In this document: positions 1 through 8,955 of the stretch, piece by piece
How positions within the stretch are numbered: position 1 is the stretch's first letter
Layout of the letters: each line of letters opens with the position of its first letter
Source of the DNA: Acidobacterium sp.
GTDB taxonomy: Bacteria > Acidobacteriota > Terriglobia > Terriglobales > Acidobacteriaceae
NCBI GenBank assembly: GCA_003166955.1
Contig: PMUI01000042.1
Location: 53,238-117,237 of the forward strand
Reading direction: 5' to 3'
DNA length: 64,000 nucleotides
Notes under the pieces: model-generated
The model's input: only the letters and a program-made list of their open reading frames with translations
What the model was told of the DNA's origin: nothing
Database searches by the model: none
Translations under genes and position numbers: made by a program

Positions 1-251
1 AGAACAACATCGCCCGACTCGATGCCGCATGCCATGATCGCAAAGCGCAGCGCATCGGTCCCGCTGTTGACAGCGACGGAATGGCTCGTGTCGCAGAAAG
101 CGGCGAAGGCTTGTTCGAACTCCTCGACCATCGGGCCGCCGACGAAACCGGCGGTGAAGAGGGCGCGGCGGAAAACAGCGGTTAGCTCCTCTTCCAATTC
201 CACATGAGGAGTAACTAAGTCGAGAAACGGAATGTCATTTGATGCGTACAT
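1..251 (-). CDS. DegT/DnrJ/EryC1-type sugar aminotransferase, WbpE-like (partial, N-terminus only)
   Basis: PLP-dependent nucleotide-sugar aminotransferase; the first 83 codons are present and the rest lies beyond the window edge. The ATG at 251-249 overlaps the end of the upstream acetyltransferase gene, which stops at 235. The N-terminus has the usual family opening (FLDL near residue 10) and the NSGTDAL block at residues 62-68 that helps hold the PLP phosphate. The PLP lysine is outside the window. Next to a Gfo/Idh/MocA dehydrogenase and a hexapeptide acetyltransferase, the likely role is the transamination step in making a UDP-2,3-diacetamido-sugar. A dTDP-3-amino-sugar aminotransferase is the main alternative. 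Confidence 0.85.
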   Translation of the reverse strand, partial: MYASNDIPFLDLVTPHVELEEELTAVFRRALFTAGFVGGPMVEEFEQAFAAFCDTSHSVAVNSGTDALRFAIMACGIESGDVV

Positions 252-744
252 GGGGGTCCTCTTTGTTTTCTTCTATGTAACGCAGGATCCTGGCCGGGTT
301 TCCAGCCACGATCGAGTTGGGTGGGACATCTTTGGTGACAACGCTTCCGGCTCCAACGATCGCATTCTCACCGACATTGATATTGGAGAGTATGGTGACG
401 CCCGATCCGACCGATGCGCCCCTGTGAATGACGGTGCGCTCTACCTTCCAGTCAGCTTCCGTCTGCAAGCGGCCATCGGCCGCCGTCGCTCGCGGATAAC
501 TGTCATTGATGAAAGTCACTCCATGACCGATGAAGACGTTATCCTCGATCACAACCCCTTCACAGATGAAGGTGTGACTGGAAATCTTGCAGCGCTTACC
601 AACCGTTGCGTTCTTCTGAACCTCGACAAAGGCGCCGATCTTGGTATCGTCGCCTATCTCACAACCGTAGAGGTTGATGAACTTCGACAACCGCACATTC
701 GAGCCCAGCTTCACATCGTCAGCGATACTGTTGAACGAGTTCAT
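235..744 (-). CDS. Left-handed beta-helix N-acetyltransferase, WbpD-like
   Basis: Hexapeptide-repeat acyltransferase of 169 residues, expected to acetylate the 3-amino group of a nucleotide sugar in the cytoplasm. The repeats (IGDDTKIGAFV, ATVGKRCKI, VVIEDNVFIGHG) run from about residue 10 to 80 and again from 105 to 150. The segment FINDSYPR at 79-86 and the C-terminal GAGSVVTKDVPPNSIVAGNPAR are typical of WbpD/WlbB proteins. I start it at the ATG at 744-742, which overlaps the TGA of the upstream dehydrogenase (ATGA). A longer open frame reaching 822 would run through that gene and has no family sequence at its start. The product is a little shorter than Pseudomonas WbpD. Translational coupling with both neighbours is likely. 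Confidence 0.87.
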   Translation of the reverse strand: MNSFNSIADDVKLGSNVRLSKFINLYGCEIGDDTKIGAFVEVQKNATVGKRCKISSHTFICEGVVIEDNVFIGHGVTFINDSYPRATAADGRLQTEADWKVERTVIHRGASVGSGVTILSNINVGENAIVGAGSVVTKDVPPNSIVAGNPARILRYIEENKEDPHVRIK

Positions 745-1739
745 AGATAAACGAGCGAGCCTCTCTTGCTCAGCGACTCGCTGGCCGCCTCCAGCATCTT
801 GACCACCCGCAGCCCGGCGCACCCGTCATTGAATGGGTCTTTTCCGGACGAGATACAGTCCACAAAGTAGGTCAATTCCTGACGCAGAGCCTCGACCTGT
901 TCCACCTGAGGCGACCACATGTCGCCCGAGCGATAGTTGACCAGCAGGTTGTAGACGCCCTCGTTGCTGGTGATGTTGACGCCCTTGTCGTAGACTTTCA
1001 CCTTCTCGTCGGCTTCCAGATCGTTCCAGACCAGCATGCGCTTCTCGCCACCGATAAGCGTTGTGCGCACCTTCACTGGAGACAGCCAGTTGACGTTGAT
1101 ATGGGCTATGACATTCTCGGGGAAGTACAAGGTCATGAAGGCCACGTCTTCGTGGCAGTTCAGGTGGCATTGCCCGGTCGCGACCACCGCCTCCGGACTC
1201 CCTTCGATGACGTAGTCCATGATCGAGAGATCGTGAGGGGCAAGATCCCACAGGACATTAATATCGTGCTGGAACAGTCCTAGGTTGACACGGGTCGAAT
1301 CGTAGTAATACAGCTTCCCCAGAGTTCCTTCTCTGAGCAGCTGCGATATCTTCCTCACCGCGCCCGTGAAGAGGAAGGTATGATCCACCATGACTCTTAG
1401 GTTCTTCTGGATCGCCAGATCGATGAGCTTCTCGCCCTGCGCGACGTTGCTGGTGAACGGCTTCTCGACAAAGACGTGCTTGCCATTCTCCAGCGCGGCC
1501 TTCGCGAGTTCGTAGTGGGTCCACACCGGAGTGATGACGGCGATGGCGTCAATGTCAGGCGAAGTGATCACCTCCATGGCATCCGGCGTGATGTGGATAC
1601 CTGGATAGGCCTTTTGAGCACGTTTCTGTGCGGCCGGGCTCAGCTCCGCAATGGCCCGAACCTGAGATCCCTCCAGGCTGGCGAGGTTTCTGACCACGTT
1701 GGGTCCCCAATAACCGTAGCCGATTACACCGAAGTTCAC
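741..1739 (-). CDS. Gfo/Idh/MocA family nucleotide-sugar dehydrogenase, WbpB-like
   Basis: NAD(P)-dependent oxidoreductase of 332 residues. A Rossmann fold opens with GYGYWGPN at residues 8-14, and the EKP motif that binds the nicotinamide and contributes the family lysine is at 92-94. In the WbpB-WbpE-WbpD pathway this enzyme oxidises C3 of UDP-GlcNAcA so that the aminotransferase can add the 3-amino group. That assignment rests on the neighbours: a hexapeptide acetyltransferase overlaps its stop codon and a DegT aminotransferase follows. It lies 133 bp after the sugar transferase, in the same direction. The substrate is inferred; the family and cofactor fold are clear. Confidence 0.85.
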   Translation of the reverse strand: MNFGVIGYGYWGPNVVRNLASLEGSQVRAIAELSPAAQKRAQKAYPGIHITPDAMEVITSPDIDAIAVITPVWTHYELAKAALENGKHVFVEKPFTSNVAQGEKLIDLAIQKNLRVMVDHTFLFTGAVRKISQLLREGTLGKLYYYDSTRVNLGLFQHDINVLWDLAPHDLSIMDYVIEGSPEAVVATGQCHLNCHEDVAFMTLYFPENVIAHINVNWLSPVKVRTTLIGGEKRMLVWNDLEADEKVKVYDKGVNITSNEGVYNLLVNYRSGDMWSPQVEQVEALRQELTYFVDCISSGKDPFNDGCAGLRVVKMLEAASESLSKRGSLVYL

Positions 1740-1872
1740 GAGATTGTCACCATACTTTCAGCGCCGCCGATGGCGGCAAAGTGCACCGTTTCCGGCGGGA
1801 TGGCGCCAGTTGAAAAAATTCGATCAGGATGAAAAAGCGTCGCCGGAGGAAGGGGCTCTCAGCAGAAGAACC

Positions 1873-3021
1873 TTAGTAGGCTCCCTTAATGACTGCGCCG
1901 GGTGTGCGCAGGAGAATCTTGAAGTCGAGCCACGGCGACCAGGAGATCGCGTAGCGCAGATCGAGACGAACCATGTCGTCGAAACGCACACGACTGCGCC
2001 CTGTAACCTGCCACAATCCGGTGATTCCCGGCTTTACCTGCAGCACGCGGCGGCGGTGCCAGGTCTGGTACGCGGCCAGTTCGTAAGGCACGGGCGGCCG
2101 CGGACCGACCAGCGACATATCACCCCGGAGCACATTGATAAACTGGGGCAGCTCATCCAGGCTGGTTTTGCGCAGGAATTTTCCGATCGATGTAATCCTC
2201 TTGTCGCCGGCCAGCTTGTAAACGCCCTCGCCATTGGCACTGGTCGGAACGCGCTCCGCCACACCGGCAATCAGCTGCTTCATGTATTCTCTGTGCGCGG
2301 ACTCGTCGTTATTGACCCGCATCGAACGGAACTTCAGGAAGGTGAACCGTCGGCCGTACTGGCCGATGCGGTCCTGCTTGAAGAGAATCGGTCCCTTCGA
2401 GCTGAGCTTCACCGCCAGGGCGATAACCGCAAACAGCGGCAGGCACGCAATCACCATCAGCGAGCTTCCGGCGATATCCATGACCCGCTTGACCCGTAGC
2501 AGAGCGCGCTGATCGCTGCTGGGGATGAACAAATCCGGGTACAGGATCGGATCGCTGGGCCGTCCGGAGCTGTCACCATCCCAATCGTCCGGGAAGAAAT
2601 GGAACGAAAAGGTGATCTGGTTAAATTTCTCCAGGCTGACTTCCTGCTGCAGCGCCGTGCTCACCCTTCCCAGGATCGTGCTGAGCACCGAGTTCTTGTC
2701 GCTGACAACCAGACCGGTGAAGATCACGCCCACCGTATTCCGGTCCTTGTACCAGCCGACGACATCGGTCTCGCGCGTGGATGACTGCATCGCAGTTACG
2801 ATGCCGTCGAGGGTCTTGTCCAGCGACTCCCCGTTCTGCGTGGAACCTGCTTCGAGCAGCATCAGGAGAAACGGCTCCCGGGAGCGCTCGGTGCGCTTTC
2901 GCTCGATGGCGATCCGCCGCCTGAACGCCTCCTCAATCAGAACGTCGCGTTCTCCGTGGGCGGCCGCATCGAAGATGGGGTCCACCATGTTTGAAATCTT
3001 ATTGATCCTTGGCAGAGTCAC
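1873..3021 (-). CDS. Polyprenyl-phosphate sugar-1-phosphate transferase with degenerate GGDEF-like N-terminal domain
   Basis: Initiating glycosyl-phosphate transferase of exopolysaccharide synthesis (bacterial sugar transferase family). Residues 175-382 form the catalytic part: a membrane helix at about 182-205, KFRSM at 230-234, DELPQ at 289-293 and the GDMSLVGPRP block ending near 309. Instead of the four-helix N-terminus of WcaJ/WbaP, residues 30-145 resemble a GGDEF domain (FRRRIAIERKR..., TDVVGWYKDRN..., a final FFPDD). The GGDEF signature is replaced by KDRN around 92-95, so it is probably catalytically dead. The start is GTG at 3021, preceded by GAGGAG at suitable spacing. The AT-rich gap upstream has its own promoter-like sequence. 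Confidence 0.88.
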   Translation of the reverse strand: MTLPRINKISNMVDPIFDAAAHGERDVLIEEAFRRRIAIERKRTERSREPFLLMLLEAGSTQNGESLDKTLDGIVTAMQSSTRETDVVGWYKDRNTVGVIFTGLVVSDKNSVLSTILGRVSTALQQEVSLEKFNQITFSFHFFPDDWDGDSSGRPSDPILYPDLFIPSSDQRALLRVKRVMDIAGSSLMVIACLPLFAVIALAVKLSSKGPILFKQDRIGQYGRRFTFLKFRSMRVNNDESAHREYMKQLIAGVAERVPTSANGEGVYKLAGDKRITSIGKFLRKTSLDELPQFINVLRGDMSLVGPRPPVPYELAAYQTWHRRRVLQVKPGITGLWQVTGRSRVRFDDMVRLDLRYAISWSPWLDFKILLRTPGAVIKGAY

Positions 3022-3070
3022 AACTCGCTCCTCTCTCGAGCATTGATGAATGTTCGAACGTCAGGTGCGA

Positions 3071-3111
3071 AATATACAAACTGTATATTTTTTCTACTTA
3101 TTTGTTGACAA
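3071..3111 (-). promoter_or_regulatory. Putative promoter and inverted repeat upstream of the sugar transferase gene
   Basis: On the minus strand TTGTCA (3111-3106) and TATACA (3087-3082) are separated by 18 bp, a fair sigma70-like pair about 60 bp before the GTG start. The -10 region lies in a perfect palindrome: AATATACA at 3071-3078, a 3-nt spacer, TGTATATT at 3082-3089. The 3022-3232 gap is much more AT-rich than its surroundings. The palindrome could be a repressor site; no regulator can be named. Confidence 0.45.
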
Positions 3112-3232
3112 CTGTTCAGCTGTGAGTAGTTTGCAACGTAATTGCAATGTTGTCGACGTTATGATCGCCGGCATGGCCACGCACAGCCGTTTCCGATAAC
3201 TGTTTCCGGGGAATCCGAATCGGAACCGGGTC

Positions 3233-4237
3233 TTAGTCGGACTTAGCAGCTGTCCGGGCAGTGTAGTAATAGTCGGTATGTGGCGCACTGTTGGAGGAGT
3301 TCAGCAGCGCCCCGATCAGCTTCTGCGATTCGATTGCATCGACGGCTCTCTGCAGCTGCCGCTTCTCGGTTGTTCCCTGACGGGTCACAAGGAGAATGCC
3401 GTCGCACAGCCGCGACCAGACACTGGTGTCGGCAAGGGGGAGAACCGGCGGTGAATCGATAACAATCCAGTCAAACAATTCGGCTAATTGATCCATGAGC
3501 ACCGCTACTCTCGGAGACTGGAGCAACTCCAGGGGGTTGCTGGGTGAACTGCCAGCCGGCATGAACCAGAGTTCGGGACCCTCGAGGAAGTAGATACTGT
3601 CACTCAGATCCCGCTCTTCCCGCAGCCATTCAGAGATGCCAGGACGGGGCGTGAGTCCGAACATGGGCGAAAGCGATGGCCTGCGGATGTCGCCCTCCAG
3701 CAGAAGCGTTCTTCTCTGCGCGCGCAGGGCGAGCGAGCAGGCAAGATTCGCCGAGCACGTGCTCTTCCCTTCCTGCGGAATCGAACTGGTGAGGAGAATT
3801 TTCTTCAGCGGCTGATCGCGGCGGAGATGCCGGAGGCGGACGGCCAACAACCGGAATGCCTCAGCCGCCGGGCTGTCCTTATCGGAGACGCTGACCAGCC
3901 GGCCCTGGGCCGGGGCAGAAATCTTCAGCAGCTTGAATTGGTCGAAGATCGCCGGGCGCTCCGAGGAAACAGGTTCCTCAACGGCAGCCGCGGCGGTTCG
4001 CCGGGCACCGTTTGCCTTCGGCGACGCCACACCATTCGACGCAGGAACGTGGGCGATCCGAGGGGTACTGCGCTCCGGGACTGCCTTTTCCGGTTCCGGC
4101 GGCGCAACAGCCTCCCACTCCGAAACGGCACGGCGTTCGGCGTGGCGGAGCAACTCCGTCGCGTCCGGCACCGGCGATACGTTGTTCCCTGACCGTTCAG
4201 CTTCCGACCTTTGCAGCGCATCAAATATTCGGCTCAT
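3233..4237 (-). CDS. CpsD/CapB-family bacterial tyrosine autokinase (cytoplasmic type)
   Basis: BY-kinase of 334 residues that, with the chain-length protein, controls polysaccharide polymerisation and export. It shows a Walker A (SSIPQEGKST, 151-160), Walker A' (LLLEGDIRRP, 178-187) and Walker B (DWIVIDSPP, 256-264). A short tyrosine cluster (YYY, 323-325) near the C-terminus is the likely autophosphorylation site. Residues 1-100 are a low-complexity Ala/Pro/Glu linker after the conserved opening MSRIFDALQ. I use the ATG at 4237; the frame is open to 4267 but MSRIFDAL is the family start. It overlaps the end of the upstream ATPase gene by 17 bp. Confidence 0.9.
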   Translation of the reverse strand: MSRIFDALQRSEAERSGNNVSPVPDATELLRHAERRAVSEWEAVAPPEPEKAVPERSTPRIAHVPASNGVASPKANGARRTAAAAVEEPVSSERPAIFDQFKLLKISAPAQGRLVSVSDKDSPAAEAFRLLAVRLRHLRRDQPLKKILLTSSIPQEGKSTCSANLACSLALRAQRRTLLLEGDIRRPSLSPMFGLTPRPGISEWLREERDLSDSIYFLEGPELWFMPAGSSPSNPLELLQSPRVAVLMDQLAELFDWIVIDSPPVLPLADTSVWSRLCDGILLVTRQGTTEKRQLQRAVDAIESQKLIGALLNSSNSAPHTDYYYTARTAAKSD

Positions 4238-5210
4238 ACTCACTCGTTTCAAGAGAAACCGGCACATTCAAATCGGCGGTGCGCATTACAGGCTTACGCA
4301 ACGCGGAATACAAATCGCGAAGGACTTTCGCCGCTCGCTGTACATCCATTTCAGTCTGGGCTCCGTTGCCTTCGGACTCATTGAAGAAGTCCATGTCAAG
4401 GCGGAACTCTCTTGCGACATCCTCTACAACGTCAACGGTGATTACGGGAATCTGCCGTGCGTAAGCGATGATGAGCGCGTTTTCACACACGGTGTTGATG
4501 AGCCGGGGAAATCCTCGCGAATGGCGATAGACAGCTTCAATCACGTCGGGCGGGAACAACCGGCTCGCCTCCCCCTCGACGCCGGCTACGCGGAGCCGAT
4601 GTTCGATGTATTCCTTCGTCTCGTTCGCATCCAGGGGACCGAGTTGCGCGCGAAGCGCAATCCTCTGCTTGAGCTGTCTCAGCCCGATCGAATCCAGCTT
4701 CTGATCCAGTTCGGGTTGACCCACGAGAACAATTTGCAGCAGCTTGTCGTCGGTCGTTTCCAGGTTAGAGAGGAGACGAACCTCCTCCAGCAGTTCCTCC
4801 GACAAATGGTGGGCCTCGTCCACGATCAGGACAGTGGTGAGTCCTTTCGATCCGCGCGACACGAGAAACTGCCCGAGATCCAACAGGAGTTCGGTCTTGT
4901 TCTTGCCGGAAGCGGGAAGCCCGAAATCGGAAAGAATGTACTGCAGAAACTCGGTGGGAGACAGCCGGCTGTTGAACAGATAGGCGTAGGCAATATCCTT
5001 GCTTTCCTTGAGCAGCCGGAGCAGGCAGCGCAGCAGGAGGGTCTTGCCCGTGCCCACCTCCCCGGTAACCACAACAAATCCTTTGTGCCGCCGAATGCCA
5101 TAATGAAGCGCGGCGAGCGCTTCATTATGCCGACGCGTTGACACAAAATAAGTGGGATCGGGTGTCAGGTCGAACGGATTGCGAGCGAGCTTGAAGAAGG
5201 TTTTATACAT
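4221..5210 (-). CDS. XrtA-associated AAA ATPase (ExeA-like)
   Basis: AAA ATPase of 329 residues, of the type found beside exosortase/XrtA polysaccharide loci and related to the ExeA secretion ATPase. It opens with MYKTFFKLARNPFDLTPDP, the standard start of this family. Walker A is GEVGTGKT at 50-57, and Walker B is TVLIVDEAHH near 126-135. The region near 190 (LRQLKQRIALRAQLGPL) resembles the sensor/arginine segment. It sits between the chain-length determinant (13 bp upstream) and the tyrosine kinase (overlapping), so these three are almost certainly co-translated. Its exact job in export is not established. Confidence 0.9.
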   Translation of the reverse strand: MYKTFFKLARNPFDLTPDPTYFVSTRRHNEALAALHYGIRRHKGFVVVTGEVGTGKTLLLRCLLRLLKESKDIAYAYLFNSRLSPTEFLQYILSDFGLPASGKNKTELLLDLGQFLVSRGSKGLTTVLIVDEAHHLSEELLEEVRLLSNLETTDDKLLQIVLVGQPELDQKLDSIGLRQLKQRIALRAQLGPLDANETKEYIEHRLRVAGVEGEASRLFPPDVIEAVYRHSRGFPRLINTVCENALIIAYARQIPVITVDVVEDVAREFRLDMDFFNESEGNGAQTEMDVQRAAKVLRDLYSALRKPVMRTADLNVPVSLETSEYEPNI

Positions 5211-5223
5211 TGCGCGCGAAAAC

Positions 5224-6804
5224 CTAGCCGTGAAGGTAACTGACTGCAGAGCCTGCGAGAATAATGACGATCACTGCGGCTGCAGTTGCCCAGCCAATAA
5301 ATGCTTTTCTCTTGCTAACCAACTCGTCGGACGGATTACTGACCTCCGGGACCTCACAAATAACCGCGACCGGCAACAGGTCCTTGATATCGGCCTCGTT
5401 GTGCAGCCGGTCATCGGTAAGCTCGAAGGCAATTACAGAAAAGGAGCCCAGGGCCAGCCCCACCAGCAACCCAGCGGCGCAGAACTCCAGCCGATTCGGA
5501 AAGTCGGGCTTGGTGGGCAGGCTGGGTGGATCGAGCAAGGTAAAGCGCTCGCCCTGCAGATTCTCCTCCATGTTGGTGGCCATCTGCGAGTCCTGCTTCT
5601 TTTTCAGCAGGTCGTTGTAATTTGCCTGTGACTGCTCGTAGCCGCGGTTAATATCGGCCAGTTGCTGCTCGCTCGCCGGCTCGGCATTGATGCGCCCCTC
5701 ATATTCGGCGATTCTGGCCTGCAACCCCGCGATGGACGTCTTGCGATTCGCGATCTCGACCTCGTCGGACTTCAACTGCGCTTCGAGTTGGGCCAGGGTG
5801 AGGGAGTCGACTCCCGCCAACTTGTCCCCCTTGGCCTTCTCCGCGGCCACGGCCGCATCTCTCTGCTTTTCCGTTTGTGCTATCTCAACCCGCAGCTTGA
5901 TGACGTCCGGATAGCTGTCGGTGTAACGGGATCTGAGGTCGGTCAATTGATCGCGCAGCTTCCCGAGCAATATGTCGAAGGCTTCCACACTATTGGGATC
6001 GACGACAGCACTCCGCGGAACCGGAGTAGGGTTGGTGCGCAGCTGCTGAATCATCGTCTGATGCAGAGCCCGCTGCTGCGTCGCATTGTTCACAGCATCC
6101 TGCTCGTTGGTGAGCTGCGCCTGCAGGCCGGTCAGGATCTGCAGGTTGCTCGCCTCCTGCGTGGGCAGGGTGCCGACGTGGGTCGCCTCAAATGCCTTTT
6201 TCTTGGCGTCCATGGTGGCCAGATCGGCGCTCGCCTTGGCCAGCTCGACCTCGAGAAACTTTGTCGTATCTCCCGACTCCTTGAGCAGGTTCTGCTGATT
6301 CTCGTTGATAAAGAGTCCGGCCAGCTGCCCGGTCACCTGCTGCGCGACCCGCGGATTCTGCGCGGAGTAATCGATCTTGAATCCGGTGATGCCTCCATTC
6401 TGAGCATCGCGGACCAGATCGATGGCGATCTCCTTGCGCATCTGGGTGACTTTTTCCTCATCGGTCATCGGCTTCCGACCTCCGCTGCCGTACAAATGCA
6501 TACTGTCGATAATCATCAGCAGCCGTGTCCGACTCAGAATCTGTTGCTGCATACTCTGCAGGCGCGCCTGCAGATCGTCGTCGACGTTGGGGACGACGTA
6601 GTTCTTCGACATGGTGGGTTCGGACACGAGAATCTGCGTGCTCGACTTATAGCGCGGAGCGAGCACCCAGCTGACCCCCCACACCAGCAGCCATGCGAGA
6701 AGCAGCGGCACGAGGAAATACATATGGCGACGCCGCGCCACATCGATGTATCGCGCGAAATCAACCTTTTCCTTACTAGCTTCTGTTTCGTAAACCTCTG
6801 CCAT
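5224..6804 (-). CDS. Wzz/GumC-type polysaccharide chain-length determinant (XrtA system)
   Basis: Inner-membrane polysaccharide co-polymerase of 526 residues. It has an N-terminal membrane helix at about 28-48 and a long periplasmic coiled-coil segment of roughly 150-420 (repeated Leu/Gln/Ala-rich heptads, GNVR-like region near 400-440). A second helix lies near 436-456, and a final hydrophobic segment at about 500-522. It starts 1 bp after the stop of the beta-barrel gene. The separate cytoplasmic kinase gene means this is the two-protein (Firmicute-like) arrangement rather than a fused Wzc. It is expected to set polymer length together with the kinase. Confidence 0.9.
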   Translation of the reverse strand: MAEVYETEASKEKVDFARYIDVARRRHMYFLVPLLLAWLLVWGVSWVLAPRYKSSTQILVSEPTMSKNYVVPNVDDDLQARLQSMQQQILSRTRLLMIIDSMHLYGSGGRKPMTDEEKVTQMRKEIAIDLVRDAQNGGITGFKIDYSAQNPRVAQQVTGQLAGLFINENQQNLLKESGDTTKFLEVELAKASADLATMDAKKKAFEATHVGTLPTQEASNLQILTGLQAQLTNEQDAVNNATQQRALHQTMIQQLRTNPTPVPRSAVVDPNSVEAFDILLGKLRDQLTDLRSRYTDSYPDVIKLRVEIAQTEKQRDAAVAAEKAKGDKLAGVDSLTLAQLEAQLKSDEVEIANRKTSIAGLQARIAEYEGRINAEPASEQQLADINRGYEQSQANYNDLLKKKQDSQMATNMEENLQGERFTLLDPPSLPTKPDFPNRLEFCAAGLLVGLALGSFSVIAFELTDDRLHNEADIKDLLPVAVICEVPEVSNPSDELVSKRKAFIGWATAAAVIVIILAGSAVSYLHG

Positions 6805-6805
6805 C

Positions 6806-8191
6806 TTACCTTCCTATGGGCCGGGTGAACTGCCAGGTAATCGAGCCGTACTCACGATTGCTGTTGGGGAATTTCGACAAGGCTCCAACGCCGCTATAAC
6901 TTTCCGACATCCGGTCGTAGCCGAATAGCGCTTTGAGATTCCGGGTCACCATGTGTTCCGCCGAAACGCTGATGGTGTAGGTGTGTCCTCCTGGTTGGGA
7001 GAACTGGAAAAGCGGAGTCACATTGGTGTTCAGCGCATAGAGCCCCGAGAGGTTGACGTCCCAGGCAGGAGCCAATTCCCGGCGGAACAGCACATGAAGG
7101 CTGTCTTCCCGGTAAGCGCCAGGCAGTCCACCACCGGCGGTGACGTTATGGGAATAGTTGGCAGCCAGTGTCCAGAGGTGTTCCTGCCATCCCATCGCCG
7201 CTGTAAGTGCCGGAACCCATGCCCGCAGCGACGCCTGAGGCGCCTGCTCGGCGGTATAGTGCTCCGGACCGCCGGTGACGGACACCGACACAACGCTCTT
7301 GGGCGAGTTCCTCAGAAAGATGGTGTAGAACCCAAACAGATTGTCGCTCTGCAGAGCGCTGTCGGTGGTCTTGAGATAGCTGACGGTTCTGGAGTGCTGA
7401 ATCGATCCGCCCAGATACTGACGGCTGGCAAAACGCTCGCTGCCGAAGGCGGAACCCCCATAGGATGTCGAGTTGTAGAGCCCGATCACTTGAGCCGCGT
7501 CCGGATAATCCAGCAGAGAATACTGCGCACTAATGCCGAGCATTTCGTTCTCGCCCGCCTGATCGTTGAGGGCGGCGTTGGCCGAATTGGAGATGCGATC
7601 TGCGAAAGTCGCAATCGCGCCGGTGACCTGCGCAGGCAGACCTCCCGTGACAGGTCCGCCGGTGGCGCCAAACGCCTGGTTAAACAGCGACGAGCTGCGC
7701 ATGAAGGAATCCTGCAGGCTGATGGTCGCGGTAGCGGCGGGATGGTACTCGAAATTCATCGCGGCGTTCTGATCGGACTCGTTATGGAGGTTAGTGGGCT
7801 CGTAAAAGGTGAACCCGGGGCTGTAGCTGATCTGCTCACGAATGCGGAGAGTGTTCTTGTCCAGACTCACCGTGGGCCAGATGGAGTAGATCATGTCCGA
7901 CTCGGGAATCGTGCTGTAGCCCGCGGCCACGTTGTCGTCGTAACCGACAACGGCAGTCACACCCAGGGTCATGTAGTTGTTCCGAACCTCATCGCCGGTT
8001 GCCACGGCGTAAGCCTCACCGCTCACAGGCGGAGGAGTGAGCATTCCGCTGTTCGCCACCTGATTATCCGGTTGTTCGTCGGCCGGGGGCGCCTGCGTCC
8101 CAGTCTCCGTACCCGTTGCCTGGGACCATCCGGGGATGGCCGTCAGCAGCGCCAGAATCAGGCAAAGTCTCGTGATCATGTGCGATCTCAC
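6806..8191 (-). CDS. Outer-membrane beta-barrel protein of the exopolysaccharide locus
   Basis: A 461-residue secreted protein: signal peptide at residues 1-25 ending near WSQA, a short Pro/Gln-rich stretch, then alternating hydrophobic/polar strands rich in aromatic residues to the C-terminus, as in a large beta-barrel. Barrel proteins of this size are regular members of XrtA-type polysaccharide loci and probably help the polymer cross the outer membrane. The frame begins at GTG 8191 overlapping the previous stop (GTGA). An ATG at 8179 (MITRLCL...) is an equally possible start that still gives a good signal peptide. No catalytic motif is visible. Confidence 0.78.
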   Translation of the reverse strand: MRSHMITRLCLILALLTAIPGWSQATGTETGTQAPPADEQPDNQVANSGMLTPPPVSGEAYAVATGDEVRNNYMTLGVTAVVGYDDNVAAGYSTIPESDMIYSIWPTVSLDKNTLRIREQISYSPGFTFYEPTNLHNESDQNAAMNFEYHPAATATISLQDSFMRSSSLFNQAFGATGGPVTGGLPAQVTGAIATFADRISNSANAALNDQAGENEMLGISAQYSLLDYPDAAQVIGLYNSTSYGGSAFGSERFASRQYLGGSIQHSRTVSYLKTTDSALQSDNLFGFYTIFLRNSPKSVVSVSVTGGPEHYTAEQAPQASLRAWVPALTAAMGWQEHLWTLAANYSHNVTAGGGLPGAYREDSLHVLFRRELAPAWDVNLSGLYALNTNVTPLFQFSQPGGHTYTISVSAEHMVTRNLKALFGYDRMSESYSGVGALSKFPNSNREYGSITWQFTRPIGR

Positions 8192-8847
8192 GGAACTACG
8201 ACCGTGTCTCCCGGCTGCAGCTTCACGTTCTGCTTTGGGTTCTTGCCCTTCACGAAGTCGTTGTAGTTAAAATGCAGTTGCGATTCCGTGCCATCCGCAT
8301 TGGTGTGGAGCACGTCGATTTTTTTCTTCTTGGCAAAGTCCTTAAAGCCACCCGCGGTTGCAATCGCGTCTACCACAGTCATGTTCGTGGTGAGCGCGAA
8401 CGATCCCGGCTTGATCACCTCGCCCATGACGTTGAACTTCAGGCTGTTGATCTTCTGGACCATCACCGTGACCGCCGGTTCGGTAATGAAGTTCAGAAGC
8501 CTGCTCCGAATGTCGTCTTCCAGCTGCACTGGAGTACGTCCGGCCGCCTGAACCTCTCCCACAAGGGGCAACGAGATCTTGCCGTCGGAACGCACTGGAA
8601 TCGTCTTGCTCAGATCGGGTTCCTTCCAGACATTGATCTCCAGAATGTCGTCGTCGCCAATCACATATGTATTGTTGTGAGCCCGAGTCACAGCCGCTGG
8701 TGTCTTCTGATCCGGCGAGGCACCGGCCGGGCGGGCCGATTCCGGATTGGAATTGCTGCCGTCTACGGTTTGAGCCGACAGAGCACCGGAAGCAACGAGG
8801 GCCAGAATTCCTGCCACAACCAAGGAGCAATCAAATCTGTATTTCAT
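8188..8847 (-). CDS. Polysaccharide biosynthesis/export outer-membrane protein (Wza-like)
   Basis: A 219-residue export protein with a signal peptide (MKYRFDCSLVVAGILALVASG...). It has a polysaccharide-export domain (YVIGDDDILEINVWKEPDLS, then VRSDGKISLPLVGEV) and an SLBB-like segment (FNVMGEVIKPGSFAL). These proteins multimerise in the periplasm and outer membrane to form the exit channel for the polymer. No lipobox cysteine is obvious, unlike E. coli Wza. I place the start at ATG 8847, because the longer open frame to 8910 adds residues that disrupt the signal peptide. It overlaps the following barrel gene. Confidence 0.88.
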   Translation of the reverse strand: MKYRFDCSLVVAGILALVASGALSAQTVDGSNSNPESARPAGASPDQKTPAAVTRAHNNTYVIGDDDILEINVWKEPDLSKTIPVRSDGKISLPLVGEVQAAGRTPVQLEDDIRSRLLNFITEPAVTVMVQKINSLKFNVMGEVIKPGSFALTTNMTVVDAIATAGGFKDFAKKKKIDVLHTNADGTESQLHFNYNDFVKGKNPKQNVKLQPGDTVVVP

Positions 8848-8955
8848 AACCGCAACAACCTCTGGAGGAACGCAAGAGCGCTGGCTCTGGGGGCGGCCCT
8901 CCCGCTGCACTACATTTCTAAGGTGAGCTTGCCTGGCTTTGAGGATCGGTTGATC

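Noticed and set aside
3933..5141. Long plus-strand open frame (402 codons) opposite the kinase and ATPase genes
   Set aside because: It is antisense to two well-supported genes and its translation matches no family; long shadow frames are common in GC-rich DNA.
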